A DNA stretch of 64,000 nucleotides, taken from the NCBI RefSeq assembly GCF_000003855.2, contig NW_003101681.1:3825359-3889358 (forward strand), written 5' to 3'. The stretch comes from Blastomyces gilchristii SLH14081. Taxonomy: Eukaryota; Ascomycota; Eurotiomycetes; Onygenales; Ajellomycetaceae. Below the pieces are notes generated by a model, which saw nothing but the letters and a program-made list of their open reading frames with translations, ran no database searches and was not told where the DNA came from. Below, piece by piece: positions 12,401 to 24,703 of the stretch. Every line of letters begins with the position of its first letter. The first letter of the stretch is position 1. The position numbers and the translations under genes are program-made.

Positions 12401-14400
12401 TTCTTGACAACAAAGAGCTTGATAGAACATCAAGTCAGATGAGTGAAGCTGCTTTCAGAGTATAATTTCTATATCTGATACTATTCAGATTGACTTAACT
12501 CTGCTGATACACTGTTTAAACAGCCTGATTATAATATTGTTAATGTGAAGAAGAATTCTATAAAAGAATCTCTGTCATCACTGCAGAAGAAGCTGACTGC
12601 AGAGAGTTGAGATTCTCTGAAGCTCAGAAACAGCACTGATAAGACAGCTGTATGACTCAGTATAGAAGATGAAAGAAAATCTAAATCTCTGTAGAAGACT
12701 GATACTGAAGATTATAAGCTTCTTATATTATATCTTACAATTATTAAATTAGTAAAGAATGAAACAGTCTACAATCTTTCAATCTGACTACTTTTGAAAT
12801 TCATTGATAAGTTACAGAAGAGGAACATCTCTACTACAGCTTGAATTCAGAAGTTAAAGAAGAAAGAATTCAGTTTGAACTTGAAAGAGACAGACTCTGA
12901 GCAGAGCAGTGTCACTAAGAAATCAAGTCACTGATAACTAGAAGAATGTGAACTTCTACTGCTGAATAATTCAGTCTTCATCTCTTATAGCAGAACAGTG
13001 TATCAGAAGTTATTGAGAATTCATTATAATAATTCTCATGCAGGACACTTCAGGTTAGAGAGGACTGAGAAGCTTCTAAAATGTAAATATATTTGAGACA
13101 AGCTTCAGACAGATGTCAAAGAGTATATTGAGACTTAAAATATCTGTTAAAGAATAAAGATTCTGTGATATAAGTAATACAGTAAGTTAATATCACTGCC
13201 TGTTTCAAAGAGCTTATAGCAGAATCTATTAATGACTTTCATAGTTAATCTGTCAAAGTCAATAAGAGTCAAAGAATATGACTCAATTTTGATCATTGTT
13301 GACTGCTTTATAAAGATAATCAAATATATTTCTACTTATAAAAAGATTAAAGCCTCTGAATTGACTGACCTGTTTTTAGATATTATCATTCATGATCACA
13401 GTGCTCTGAAATCATTGATAACAGATTAAGAATTCCTCTTTATCAGTAAGTACTGATCAGCTTTTTACTATCATCTTATAATAAGATGTCTTCTCAGTAC
13501 TGCATTTCATCTGCAGACAGATAATCAGACTGAACATCAGAATCAGACACTAGAACAGTATCTTTAAGTGTTCTATTCATATTATCAGAATGATTAGCTC
13601 AAACATCTTCTGACTGCTGAATTTGTATATAATAATACAAAGAATGTAATCTTAAAAATATCTTCTTTCTATACTTATTATGAATATAATTCTTCATTAC
13701 TCAGTGACATCACAGATGACATTTCAAAGAAGAAAATAGACAGTTAGAATGTTGAACAGATACAGAGAACAGAGTACTTCTCAGTATCAGAAGTAAAAGT
13801 GAGATTGAAACTTTTAAATAAAATTCATAAGAAGATAGTGAAAAGCATTCACTGTACTCAGAATTAGTAGATGAAATACTATAATTGAAAACATCTTTCA
13901 ATGAAGTTCTTAATAGAGAATTAAGTGCTATTTTCAGTAAAGAATATCAAGATAATAAGACTGTGTAAGAAGCTCAGTGAGTAGTGACTAGAATCTTTCT
14001 CAGTAATAAGAGTGATGAGTAAGCAGATATATGAGTTGAAATTATTCACAGAATTGAAATTAATTTATTCTGTTTTTCACATTTTCTATTTGAAGCTCTA
14101 TAAGCAATATCTCAGAGTGAAGCTGCCTCAGCTGAATAATATTGAGATTAAGAGTGATACTGAATATCTTGTGAAGAAAATATTGAATAAGTGAATATAT
14201 TATAGCAAGCTTCAATACCTCATTAAATGAGAAGATTATTCATTGTCAGAGAATTCATGAGAACTGCTTGAGCATTTGAAAAATACTGAGAAAGAGATTG
14301 CAAACTATGAGACAGCTAGTAGAGATTACTCTGTTACATATCAGAGATATTGAGCAAGAAATACTGCTTAAGACTTCTCATTTTTTCTCAAAGACTTTTT
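9476..14400 (+). pseudogene. Gag-pol of chromovirus C, single frame with stops
   Basis: All coding blocks share one frame from 9476 to about 14400 (roughly 1640 codons), with no indel seen. Order: gag with a degraded zinc knuckle near 10350 (CX2CX4HX4 then Tyr instead of Cys); RT about 11100-11800; RNase H about 12030-12560; integrase about 13010-13700; chromodomain about 14160-14290 with LQYLIKWEDY and NSWELLEHL. The RT active site reads YLNN instead of YLDD near 11610, so both catalytic aspartates are lost by G to A changes. In-frame TGA codons sit where Trp is expected. The element therefore cannot move on its own. Confidence 0.85.
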
Positions 14401-14799
14401 TTAGAGATGATCTCATGATAATAAGCTGATGTCTTATAAGCTCTGTAGCACTCTTCTTCTATTTTCTCTCAAAGAATTTTTTAGAAGTTTAATGAGACTA
14501 CATAAGTGTAAAATTCCTGAAGTGATTAGAGAAAAGAAATATTTGAAATCAATAAAAAGATTAATATTATCAACTCATAGACTGCTGCTATTCTAATGAG
14601 ACTGCAACCTGCTGAAAAAGTAAAAAGAGAGAATCTCAGAGTCTACTTATTAATAATCACACTCTCATTAAACTTATTCTTCACTGTTAAAGTCTTCAGC
14701 ACTGATATCTTTATCTGCTGAGAAGTTAGTACTGCAGCACTGCAGAGAAGCATGCTGCAGAAGAGTATATATGCTGTAGAAGAGTATAAGAGATGCTGA

Positions 14800-15360
14800 A
14801 ATTATTAACTTATTAACTTATAAAGCATCTCAGTCATCTGCTTTAACTGAAATGAGATTCTCTTCAATTAGTGATTGATCTCTGCAGTGCTTTCAACAGC
14901 AGTGTCAGCTGATCTCTTCTTAAGATCAGTCATTCTGAGGTATTTTTTCATCTCAGAGACTCATACTTTCATCTTCTTTTATAAATGAGCAAGAGAAATC
15001 TTCTCAGTCTTAACAGAATTCATCAATACTTGAAGCTCTGAGACTTTTACTCTGTACTGCTTGAGCATCTGAGCTTCTTGTCAGAGTCAATACAATGTCT
15101 TCTTATAGAGTAGATAATACTTACAGAGAGATAGAAGTTATTGTTACAGATATAATAGAAATAATAAGAGTGAGAGAAGAAACAGATATATAAGATTCTC
15201 TTCTTCTTCAGCTGCTTAGCACAGTGTAGATAAGTGATAATACTGATCAGAGACTACACTGAAGCCTTTTCATAGAGAGAAGATAAAGCAATCACAGAAC
15301 TCTGCAGACTCAACTTAGCAGCATTCTGAGTAGAGCTCAGAGATACTGTGAGAGAGAAAC
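14800..15360 (-). pseudogene. Antisense coding-like stretch with an apparent intron in the tail of element C
   Basis: Between the chromodomain and the 3' LTR, the minus strand carries two open stretches joined in phase by an intron-like 56-nt segment (15069-15124). That segment has donor GTAAGTATT, branch-like CTGAC and acceptor CTCAG, all typical of fungal introns. The upstream part reads SSTQNAAKLSLQSS and the downstream part is charged and coiled-coil-like (MLKQYRVKVSELQ, MKKYLRMTDLKKR), with only a few TGA/TAA stops. A further minus-strand open frame lies at 15428-15724, and a pyrimidine tract plus CAG near 15347 could be another acceptor. I do not recognise the protein. It may be an accessory antisense gene of the element or a captured host fragment. 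Confidence 0.4.
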
Positions 15361-16183
15361 TACAGATTAAGCTTCTCAGAGTCACTGTTCTCAGAATCAA
15401 GCTCTCTCTGAGTTTCTCTTCAAATGATTATACAGAGTCATATATCACTGTGTTAGCTGAGAGAAGAGGCAGTGTCACAACAGTGATGAGAGAGGCAGAG
15501 AAAGAACTGAACACAGACAAACTGACTGATAGAAGGAATAATATCTCACTACAAGGTATGATAACTACTGCTGCAGCTGCAAGAGAAGCAGAGAGAGAAG
15601 AAGAAGAAGATATGATAATGAGAGTAGTACTTCTACAGTTCATTGACATCACTGTCTTCATTTTTAACTGAGCTTGCTTGACAGTCACATAGACTGCAGC
15701 TGCATCACAAAGACATTTATTCATTAGAAAACATCAGAATAAGTTCTTTATTATTCTTCAAGAATGATACTCTCATGCACTCACTGTTACAATTGAAGAA
15801 GAGGAAAGAAAAATATGTTATAAAAGAGAGAGATCTTTTGAAAAATCCTGCTACTACTGTTAGCTTTGTCTCTAAAATACATCACTTTTATAGAGAATTT
15901 CATATGTAGAATAAAATATGATAAGAGATCTATAAGTCACTTATTAACTATGTTTTTCACATCTTAAATTAATATATAAGGAACTCACTTATCATGTGTT
16001 TGATTTGAATGAAGATGAGAAAAGAAAGATCTATACAGTCAGCAGAAAAACTCATCTATTTCTTTATATCATATACAGTATATACACTGTTAATTGATTG
16101 ATAACTGTTACTATACAACAAAGATAACTCTCAATCTGATAATCTTAAGAACATCAGAACTATACTCCTAAAGAGAAGAATAT

Positions 16184-16716
16184 TGTCACATCTCTGACTG
16201 TGTCAAGACTCTGCTGTGATTTCATACAGCTCATCACTTTCATGTGAATGATTTCATTCTGTTTAAACTGGTTTTCAATCACTCTATAACATTATTCAGA
16301 TATATTATAGAAAGATCTGATTAATAAATATAAAAACCCTGCTTCTATATGAGATTAGCAGATTACTCTTTCTTGACAGTGAGACACTGCTGAGGTATTA
16401 CTCCAGCTATTCTCACTTATAGAATGAAAGAAGAGTATTCACTCATTGTCTATATAGAATAGCTAGATACTGACTTCTTATTAAAAAAGTCAGTGATTTG
16501 TTTTTCTTCTACTGAAATATATATGAGAGTTACTGTATTTCTCATACAATGTTCTTAGTATACTAAGTATCATATCTGTGATATTCTTACAATAACTCTG
16601 TAGCCTACAAGCTCACTATTCAAGCAAGATAGTCAAGCTCACTTATATAACTTCTCAAACAACTACTTCTACATGACATCATCAACTAGCCACCGCTTCG
16701 GTTCCGTCACGTTACA
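16184..16716 (+). repeat. 3' LTR of element C
   Basis: 533 bp, the same length as the 5' LTR, and preceded by a purine tract (AAAGAGAAGAATAT). Its end keeps CpG (CACCGCTTCGGTTCCGTCACG) where the 5' LTR has lost it. Confidence 0.88.
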
Positions 16717-17445
16717 TAAGCAATATAAGATAGAAGACTTAGTGTGATTGAATCTCAAGAATATATGAACTACATATTCATCTCATACACTGAATTATCA
16801 TCATGCTAAGTATAAAGTGATAGAAGTTCTAGATAGTCACAACTATTATCTTGACATATTATCAGAAATTTATAATATTTTTCACACAAGCTTACTATGC
16901 TGCACTGTCATCAATCTATTCTCTTCTCAACTGATTTTTAACTGACAGCCGCCAGAGATCATAGAAGAAGATAATGAACTTAAGTAAGAGATTGAAGATA
17001 TTCTTGATAAGAGACTCTGCAGCTGTGACTGATAATATTTAATAAAATAAGTTAGCTATGATTATCTGATCTGAACTCTGAGTTCTATATTATTCAAGAT
17101 CACAGTCCTCAACTGATAAAAACTATGCATGATTAGAAAAGAAGAGAGCTAATGTGATAAGCTGTGCTCAATCATTATAGAGACTATTTCTTTATACTTT
17201 ATAGATTTCACTGAAAGCTCTGATTCTCAGTCATTCTCAATCACTGATTCTCAGCTGAAAAACTCTCAGAATTTCAATTCTTTCACTCTGAAGCTTCACC
17301 GTGTACACACCGCGTACATGTATAAATATTCACTTCAATTGCTGATTCTCGCACTTTCTCTTTCTTTTCCTTCTTTAACATTTTGCACTTTGTTATAGAA
17401 GATCTATATATATTATACTAATCTATTCAGCGTAGGCTTCTTACA
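16717..17445 (+). mobile_element. Gypsy element B, 3' part with chromodomain and LTR
   Basis: Resumes the B sequence after element C, starting with the second copy of TAAGC. It aligns with 6900-7623 of element A: end of integrase, chromodomain-coding sequence and the LTR at 17153-17445 (ending GGCTTCTTACA). It holds many transitions relative to A. Confidence 0.8.
17153..17445 (+). repeat. 3' LTR of element B
   Basis: 293-bp copy of the A-family LTR, starting TGTGATAAGC and preceded by the purine tract AGAAAAGAAGAGAGC. Confidence 0.82.
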
Positions 17446-20400
17446 TCTGTATTACTATTTTACTGCAGTATATCTTCAAGAAATGGAATGTAAAATGCAA
17501 TAATTCTCATCTTTTCTTCACTAATATTTATTATAACTCTTTTACAATTCAATATAGATAAGTCATATGATAATACAGTAACAGTGTCAGAAAAATTGAT
17601 ATTATAAAAATCAAAGATTAGAATAAAAATATTGTTTTACTTCAAAGTACTTAACATGACTCAGTGCAGAAATCATATAAAAACTCATTAAGCTTCAGTA
17701 CATATTCTGATATAAATTAAATTCATTAATAAATAATTGATATGATAGAGAAATAACTTGTATATCAGAGTAAAATATACTTTTCAAAAGATTTCAATCA
17801 TATGTTGTAATTTTCAACTCAGTCTGAATCAGTAAAGATTTGTAATATAATTATATCTTAACAACTTCAGTTTTGATTCTTATGACTCAGTGAAGAAAAT
17901 ACTGATCTTGACTCTTATATATCAGCAGATCAGAACCTGATTCAAATACTGTATTTATATAAATATCAAGTTGATTGAGAACTTGAATAATTAAGATATA
18001 TTTCATCTCATTCTTCATTGTAATTATTTTGAAGAGACTAAATAATGAATTCAAGAACAGTAATGTTTATACAGTCTGCAGAATATAGTGAACAGCTTCT
18101 TAAACTTTCAGAACTATTATATAAGATCTTATATCTTAATGTTAGTGATTATATCTGACAAAATACACTCTCTCAATGTGAGATATATCATTCAACTCTG
18201 ATTTATAAAAGTATTTAAGATTCTCACACTGATACTGAATAAAATCAGAAGAAAAAATAGGTTTATTTAATAAATATTGTATAAAGTTATCAGAATAATA
18301 TTTGACTGACCTTTCTCAACTGTGAGATTATCATAACTCTGTGAAATTGTTGACAATTTCTGTCATTTCTATATACATTTGTCACTGAAAAGTTGGGGAT
18401 TTGAGAAGAGCAGATATCAAGAAAATCAGGTTTTAAAAGTAGAGTGATCTTATGAAGAATTCAGTGAGATTTTTCTGAGCAGATCTCAGAGTTAGTATTT
18501 ACATTGATAATACTATTAAAATTGAGATTTTCTTAACTGATAAAATCAGAAATTGTACTCTGCATTACCTTTTCAGAGTTGATATATCTTCAGAGAAAAG
18601 ACTTATCAGTGATGTATTCTTTAATAAATGCAGAATTTATAGTAGTAATTTATAGTTTTTGCAGAAAATATCTGACTCTTCAGCTCAGAGTCTCATTGTC
18701 AGAATAAATGAATTCATTTCAAAGTTATAATATTTATGAGATATATTAATTGCTGAATCAGAATCAATAAATTGATTAGTAATAGTAACAGCAATTGCAT
18801 CAGTAGCTGATATTTTAATATTATCAGTAACTAACTCATCAGAATTCTCTTAATCATCATTTTCAGAAATATTCTTCTCAGCAGCTGCATTCAAAAGTCA
18901 CTTAATATACTTAATATTATCAGCAGTATTCTCATTATGTAACTCTGTCTTTAGAGAATATTAGTTTTTATAATAATACAGATATTAAAAGTAATAAACT
19001 TATTAAGAATAGTAATACTTTATCACTGAGAGTATTATTATCTGAATCACTGTCAGTAAAATCTTCATTGACAGTTTCTGAGAAAGAGAGACTCTGATAT
19101 TAAAATTTCAATTGATTATTCCTGAATTCTTGTCTAGAGACAGATAGCAGATAGTGTTTCAGATTTTAATTAAATAGATATAATATTTTACTTTCTGATA
19201 TGATTTATAGAAAAGAGTTGTGTAGTTGAAAAGATATGAATGAAGTGAATAAGTGATCTTGATAAAATAAAGAGATGAGATTGAATTACTGAAAAGAAAT
19301 ATATTAATAAAAGCTGCAATCAGCAACAATCTACATTAATTTAATATTAAGAACTAAATCACTATATTTCTATTCATATCATAAATTTATCAGAGTTCTA
19401 TCAAGATTTTGAAACTATATATTGTTATAAATTCTGCTTTACTAGATGTCTTTATACTCTTTCATCTGATAGATTTAATAAGATAAATCACTGATTTCAA
19501 AAGAAATCTGATATTGATATATCTGAATATAGAATGAATATAATAACAGTAGTAATGAATACCAGTCAGATAAGAAGAAGTCAAACTCATCACTGATATC
19601 AAGTAGTTCATTAAAAAGGGGTTGCTGAACCTGGCGTTCAGATGCAGAAATGTATAAGAAGGAAATTCAGCTGATAGAGCAGTATCTCCATCTGAAGATA
19701 AAATGAATATATTATCTTTCTTTTAATACAGATAATTTGAATTGAACAGTTGTAAGTATGATAAAAATAAAGAATAAAACATTATACATCTTTTCATTCA
19801 GCGGAATGATGATGCTGAATATGATTAAAACATGAAAGTCTCAAACTCTCAAAGAAATGAAGATAAGTAGAATTAGATTTTAGCAAATATATCAACTTTT
19901 AAGTGAGATATTAAAATTTTTCTGATCAACTTAGCCTATTATTTATTAATATAGAATTATATTCAATAAGAGAAGATAAAGAGCAGAGAAAGTTCAGTAG
20001 TAATCAGATTGTATAACTGCTATAAAGAATTAATTATCTTGAATACTTCTGTGATTCATTTACTGCTGAAAAGTTCTTTCTGTTTTTTTACTGAGTGTGA
20101 GAAATCATTGACTTTAATTGATTCTCTGAGTGAGAATAATGATATATGAAACATGAGTTGAATATTCATTAGTTAAAGATATTGAATTAAAAACTTCAGA
20201 TTGAAAAACTAGAAACTAATTCTGAAAAATAGAGATATATACTAATCTTATAACTCAGATTAAAATATTTAATAATACTGATATAAATGAAAATTCTGCT
20301 GCAGCTATATTATAATAATAAAATATTCTAACATTCTGAGATCTGATAAGTGATCTTTCTGAATATCAGTAAATTATCAGAGATATCTTTACTGAGATAA

Positions 20401-20696
20401 TTCAGAATATCTCAACAGTAAAAAAGAGATATCTGATGAAAAATGTATAAGAGAAGATGTAAAAAAAGATCAAATTTTCAGAGATACTTCTGATAAAAGA
20501 CAGATCAGTGATGTAGAGATTTTTAATATATTCTATTTTTATATCAATATATTTAGTTTTCTATAAGTTTTATATATAAATTAGTTAATATATACTTTAA
20601 TATATATAATTAAAATATACCTGTCTTGATATTCATCGAAGAAAGTTGTTATATTCTCTATCTTACAATTTATATAGTTATAACTATGAAGAATTG
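17446..20696. other. AT-rich degenerate stretch, possible minus-strand gag remnant
   Basis: About 3.2 kb of AT-rich, stop-dense sequence with no long open frame. On the minus strand, about 18430-17900, a weak retroviral gag-like reading appears (LEFI, then YNEE and LNYSS), but there is no zinc knuckle or catalytic motif to confirm it. No LTR or target-site duplication was found. Two short GC-richer patches stand out at about 18390-18405 and 19617-19640. Otherwise I see nothing. Confidence 0.35.
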
Positions 20697-21070
20697 CCCC
20701 GGTGGCTGAATGGTTAATGCGGCCACCCGGTAGTGCCTTGGCGTGGGAAACCAAGGCGCGTGGGTTTGAAACCCGCAGGGGATACATTAAATCCGAAACT
20801 CAAGCACCTCAGGTTTCTAATAAATACAGAGGTGTACAAATCACTCCAATGAATCACTCTATGTTCCTGAGCTGGGAAGTTATTATCGCATGTATCTAAT
20901 TGTCACTTCTTTGTATTTTCCTATGTTCTTGTTATCTTGACATGGTCTCAACACCTGTATTTCCTCCTGTATAACTAACACTTGACCTGTATTTAACATC
21001 ATGCAAGGACTCATCATAAGCTCCGCTTGCATATGAGTATAATGAAAGAATAATAATAATAATAATAATA
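20697..21070 (+). mobile_element. tRNA-derived SINE, copy 1
   Basis: A 374-bp element that is nearly identical in layout to 32477-32849. Its head resembles a class II tRNA, with A box TGGCTGAATGG and B box GGTTTGAAACCC, so it is a pol III type promoter. An unrelated ~270-bp body follows, then a tail (AAT)n at about 21046-21070. Differences from copy 2 are mostly CpG transitions, and both copies remain far less mutated than their surroundings. I cannot find a target-site duplication at this copy. It depends on a partner LINE for movement (family knowledge). Confidence 0.85.
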
Positions 21071-21662
21071 GAGAGCTTTCAGATAACAAATCTCACAGAG
21101 ATTATCAATGTATCAGCCTGTTTTATAAAATCTCACAAGAATCTCTTCAACAGGTATTTATATATATCAAAGAATGTCATCTTTCAGAAGAACCTTCATC
21201 TTGCTAATTTATTAATAGTGACTACTTCACACAATCTGAAGGCTCTACTCAATGCAGTCTGTAAGGCAGCTGCAGTGATTTCTTCAGTAACATCAGATCT
21301 ATCTGCTATAATAATTCCTGCAATAATTTCTGCAGCAATTTCTGATTTATCAATTGATAATCTGTTCATTGATGAGAAAATTCAATCTGAGTATTCATTA
21401 TTTCTCATACTTACTAATAATTGATGAATTGACTATGATATCTTCATAAGAATATCTATCTTTTTAATGCAGAATATACTGAACTCTCTGAAATTCACAG
21501 TTGAATCTGATGACTCTCTGACATCTATAAGAAATATCACTATAATGAGAGAAGCTTCAGTGAGAGACAATCTTGAAGATCTACTCATTGATTCTGAGAT
21601 CACTGCACTTCTGATTCAGAAAAACCTCACACATATCAAAGCTTTTATAAAATGAAAGTATT
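21071..21662 (+). pseudogene. Unrecognised decayed ORF downstream of the SINE
   Basis: One frame is open from the SINE tail to about 21655 except for one TGA at 21422-21424 and one at the end, giving about 190 residues. The reading includes LANLLIVTTSHNLKALLN and an Ala-rich segment at 21255-21345, then REASVRDNLEDLLIDSE near 21550-21600. No family is recognised. The SINE probably interrupted its 5' part. It may be a gag N-terminus or a host gene fragment caught in the mutated zone. Confidence 0.35.
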
Positions 21663-22040
21663 ATTATAAGATCTGTGTTAAAGAGATCAACTGTTTGAAA
21701 TATACACATTGAAAGAAGAATATGAAGATGAAGAGATAGAGAAATAAAAAATGATGTATCTCATAACTGATTTTTCATTACTACACATTTTCCAGTCATT
21801 TTTTATATCTGTACTTGATTTGAAGGCGAATTTTGTATATAGCATCATGTATAGTTATTCTGGTGAGTGGGGGTGTCAGGTCACGTGATCTGACTTACTA
21901 ATCCTTCCACCATATAACTTTCCCCAAGCTAGCAACCTTTCAATCACACAAGCTTTACACCTTCCACATCATTTTCATGAATATAAAATGAGTTTTTCAA
22001 ATCAATCTTGCATAACTTCGAGAAAGTGAAAGATAGAATT
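21663..22040 (+). repeat. D-family gag debris bordering the gene island
   Basis: Bases 21968-22040 match the gag region of Gypsy D (minus strand near 40630-40560) and F (61705-61765), including the ATGAATATAAAATGAG stretch. The 93-bp repeat at 21875-21967 interrupts it. This debris ends about 70 bp from the synthetase stop codon, marking a sharp isochore boundary. Confidence 0.6.
21875..21967 (+). repeat. Short dispersed repeat with CACGTG core, copy 1
   Basis: About 93 bp shared with 43966-44059 at high identity, in both places embedded in D-family gag sequence. It starts with an imperfect palindrome (TCAGGTCACGTGATCTGA) followed by ACTTACTAA, and ends near ACACCTTCCACA. It could be a terminal piece of an unidentified transposon. 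Confidence 0.65.
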
Positions 22041-22112
22041 TAAAAAGCCCCCGAAATAGTTTAATGCTAAGCCGACGAAATCCTGAAAACTAAAACTGAT
22101 GACATTTTCTAT

Positions 22113-24703
22113 CTAAGAAACATTCGCTTTATTGCTTGCTAACCATGCTTCATGTGCCTTTTTCTGTCTTTCCCAATCCTTCCTCAATTTTTTGCTTCTG
22201 CTCTTTGTGATTTCTTCCCCAGCTGCGTCTCTAGTGGGCAACCCGTCCTCGTCCCAAGCACTAAACTCACTGGTCCGGAATAACTCGAGGTGACTGGTTT
22301 TACCCTTCTCAGCTCTCTTTAGTGTCTCCTTTTCTTTATTTTCTTTCTCTATCTGCTTTTGGTGTGCCCGAGCAGCTTTCTCTTCACGCGCTTGGATCAA
22401 TTCCCTGGTGAGAGGGCGAACTAGGGCGGGCTGGTTATCGCGGTCTTCGAGGTAGACTCCGAGATCAAATAGGTCTATGTCACGGACGCGGTCGCAAAGG
22501 GTAAGGATTTCCTTCGAAATGGAGCTCGTCTGCTCGAGGGAGGAGACTTTTGCGCAGAAATCCGAGAGGAGATTTTTGTATACCCCCGCTTCTACCTCAG
22601 GCACCTCAGATGGTTGTTGGATTGCTGCAGTTCCTTTCTCAACAATACCTTTTATGGTCTCCTCTGATATTCCGTCTTTGGCTCTGGCAACTTCTCGAAG
22701 AGAATCCCGCATTGTAGACAGAGGGTAGAGATATGGTTTTGCAGCATCTGGAATATCAATGCCCGACCAGCCAATTTCACTTGTGGTCGGTGATGCGCTA
22801 CCGTTGAGACCGAAAATGTTGACCATTGATGTTACCCAGGTTGCAGCTTCCTGTACATCCTTGATTGCTAACGTGGATTTATCAGCGATGTTGTATTTGG
22901 ATATAAGTTCCGATATCGCATACATCGCACCGGCAGTATTAAACGAATCACACAAGCTCTGATGAACAGCATCCTGTGCGGACTTAAGCGCGACGGCGAA
23001 AGTGTTTTCTTTTGAGCCTGGCGTAACGTCTTGTTGTGCCACTGCATCTTTAGCTTTGATGAAAAAGTTGTTGGTTTTCTCTTCCCAGGCATTTCCAGCC
23101 TTCACGAGATCCTCTGTGATTTCGATTCCATCCTTCCATCCACCTAATAGGAAAACAATGCGAAGGCTTCTAGGGGTCCAGTCACCTTTATCAAGAGCCT
23201 CCCGGATAGTAGTGAAGTTCTTGAGTGATTTCGACATCTTCGACCCCTGAATAGAAAGGTGTCCCATGTGCAGGAAGTAGTTCACCCAGTGGTGGTCAGC
23301 GCATGTTTCATGCCAGTAAGCTTCACTTTGAGCCAGCTCATTGTCGTGATGTGGAAATGCCAGATCAATTCCACCGGAATGGATATCCATCTGCTTCCCA
23401 AGCTTGGCCGATGCCATGGCTGAGCATTCAATATGCCAGCCAGGGCGGCCATCACCCCAGGGGCTCGGCCAGCTAGGTTCACCCGCTTTAGAGGCCTTCC
23501 AAAGAGCGAAATCTGCAGCAGAACGTTTTTCTGTTGTCTTTTTTGTTAAGGCGCCTTCTCCCTCCGCCTGAAGTTTCGTATCATTCCGATTCCAGGGCTC
23601 CAATCTAGCATAACTATTCCCTGAAGCCTCAAAAGCCGTAATGTCAAAATAAACAGACCCATCAGAAGTGACATAGCCGAATTTATGATCGATAATCCTC
23701 TCGACAAAGCTCACGATCTCCGGCATATACTCCGTCACTCGGGTAATGGCGTCAGGGTCTAGGACATTTAAATCCCGGACATCCTGCATGAAACGCGCCT
23801 CATACTTCTTCGCTAATTTTGTGAAGATCAAACGGTCCTCCCCGCGTATCGAAGATCCATGAACTGAATCAAGATATTCTAGTAGCACATCCTTGACATC
23901 GTTGTAGAATGTTTCACTCAAGATACTCTCCTCCGCGGATGATACTTTTGCGAGCGCATTCGCGGCAGAAGACGCGGTTTTTATGTGCATTTTCAATTTT
24001 GCTTCGTCGTCTCCAGGCTTTCCATTGCCATCAAGAGCTCCACCATTCAAGATGGTAGCGTATACCTTCTCCACCTCGTCCTGATAGCGCTCCGGAGCTA
24101 GTCCAGCCTCGAGCAGTGGAAGCTTCTTCTCCAGATAAGCGGAATACGCCGAGAGAGCTATCTCAATAACTTTATCATCAACCGTAGGGTGGGAATATAC
24201 GAATTCGGTAAAGAAATGCTGTTGTCGGCCTCTTGAAATAATCTGGCACTTGTATCAGCCCTGCGCTTGATCAGTAAAGTCTCTTTCCAGACACACACCT
24301 TATCATCCACATCCGTGATATTCATAATAAACTTGACATCGAACTTGAAATAATCGCGCATTATTCGCCGTAGAATATCATTGCTGACATAGTTTCTGGC
24401 ATGGCCTAGATGCGCATCGTCGTAGACGGTCGGACCGCATGCATACCAAGTAACCGTTCGGCCACTGGGGTCAAGAGGAACGAATGGGACTTTCGATCTG
24501 GTAAGAGAATTGTAAATCTTCAAGGGAGGCAGACGTGAAGCGGATTCAGGATGCGGCTTAGGCTGGTTCCACGGCGGTTGCTCGCGAGCTGTCGACATGG
24601 TTGTGACTGGGATGGAGCTGCTGCAGGGGCGGAAAAGGGCAGGGCGCGTTTTGGCTAAGTCAAAGTGGCTGGATAAGCAACCGGCGCGGAAGAAGGGCCT
24701 CAT
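22113..24703 (-). CDS. Cysteinyl-tRNA synthetase, probably both cytosolic and mitochondrial
   Basis: Charges tRNA-Cys with cysteine at the expense of ATP. Two exons (24703-24299 and 24242-22113) give 844 residues ending in TAG at 22113. Class Ia features: CGPTVYDDAHLGH with the HIGH-type motif at about residues 98-101, GWHIECSAMAS and FPHHDNE (zinc and substrate pocket) at about 404-436, and KMSKS at 470-474; a Lys/Glu-rich C-terminal extension follows, as in fungal enzymes. The first in-frame ATG (24703) precedes a basic, hydroxylated leader (MRPFFRAGCLSS, then RPALFRP) that looks like a mitochondrial presequence. A second ATG at 24598 (MSTAREQ) begins just before the conserved part and would give the cytosolic form. 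Dual use of one gene by two starts is inferred. Shares its promoter region with TRM61. Confidence 0.95.
24243..24298 (-). other. Intron of the cysteinyl-tRNA synthetase gene
   Basis: 56 nt, donor GTGTGT, branch-like CTGATAC, acceptor GTGCCAG. Splicing joins DVDDK to IISRGRQQHFF, restoring the conserved run of the family in phase 0; without it the frame meets a stop. Confidence 0.9.

Larger units (their letters stand above)
8886..16716 (+). mobile_element. Complete chromovirus C (Ty3/Gypsy), 7831 bp
   Basis: Two 533-bp LTRs (8886-9418 and 16184-16716) begin TGTCA and end TTACA. The element is flanked by the 5-bp duplication TAAGC (8881-8885 and 16717-16721) and sits inside element B. One long gag-pol frame is followed by an unusually long ~1.8-kb tail before the 3' LTR. 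The 5' LTR keeps an unmutated GC-rich start (GCCCCCGGCCGCGCC) whereas the 3' LTR has the same stretch mutated, so the two LTRs have decayed unevenly. Confidence 0.9.

Noticed and set aside
15348..15671. Plus-strand protein of 107 residues in the tail of element C
   Set aside because: The plus-strand reading is low-complexity (Arg/Glu/Ala) and overlaps antisense open frames. No motif supports it, and the minus strand has the intron-like signal instead.
17446..20696. Complete LTR retrotransposon in this stretch
   Set aside because: Only a vague gag-like reading is seen; no LTR pair, zinc knuckle, protease or RT motif could be found.
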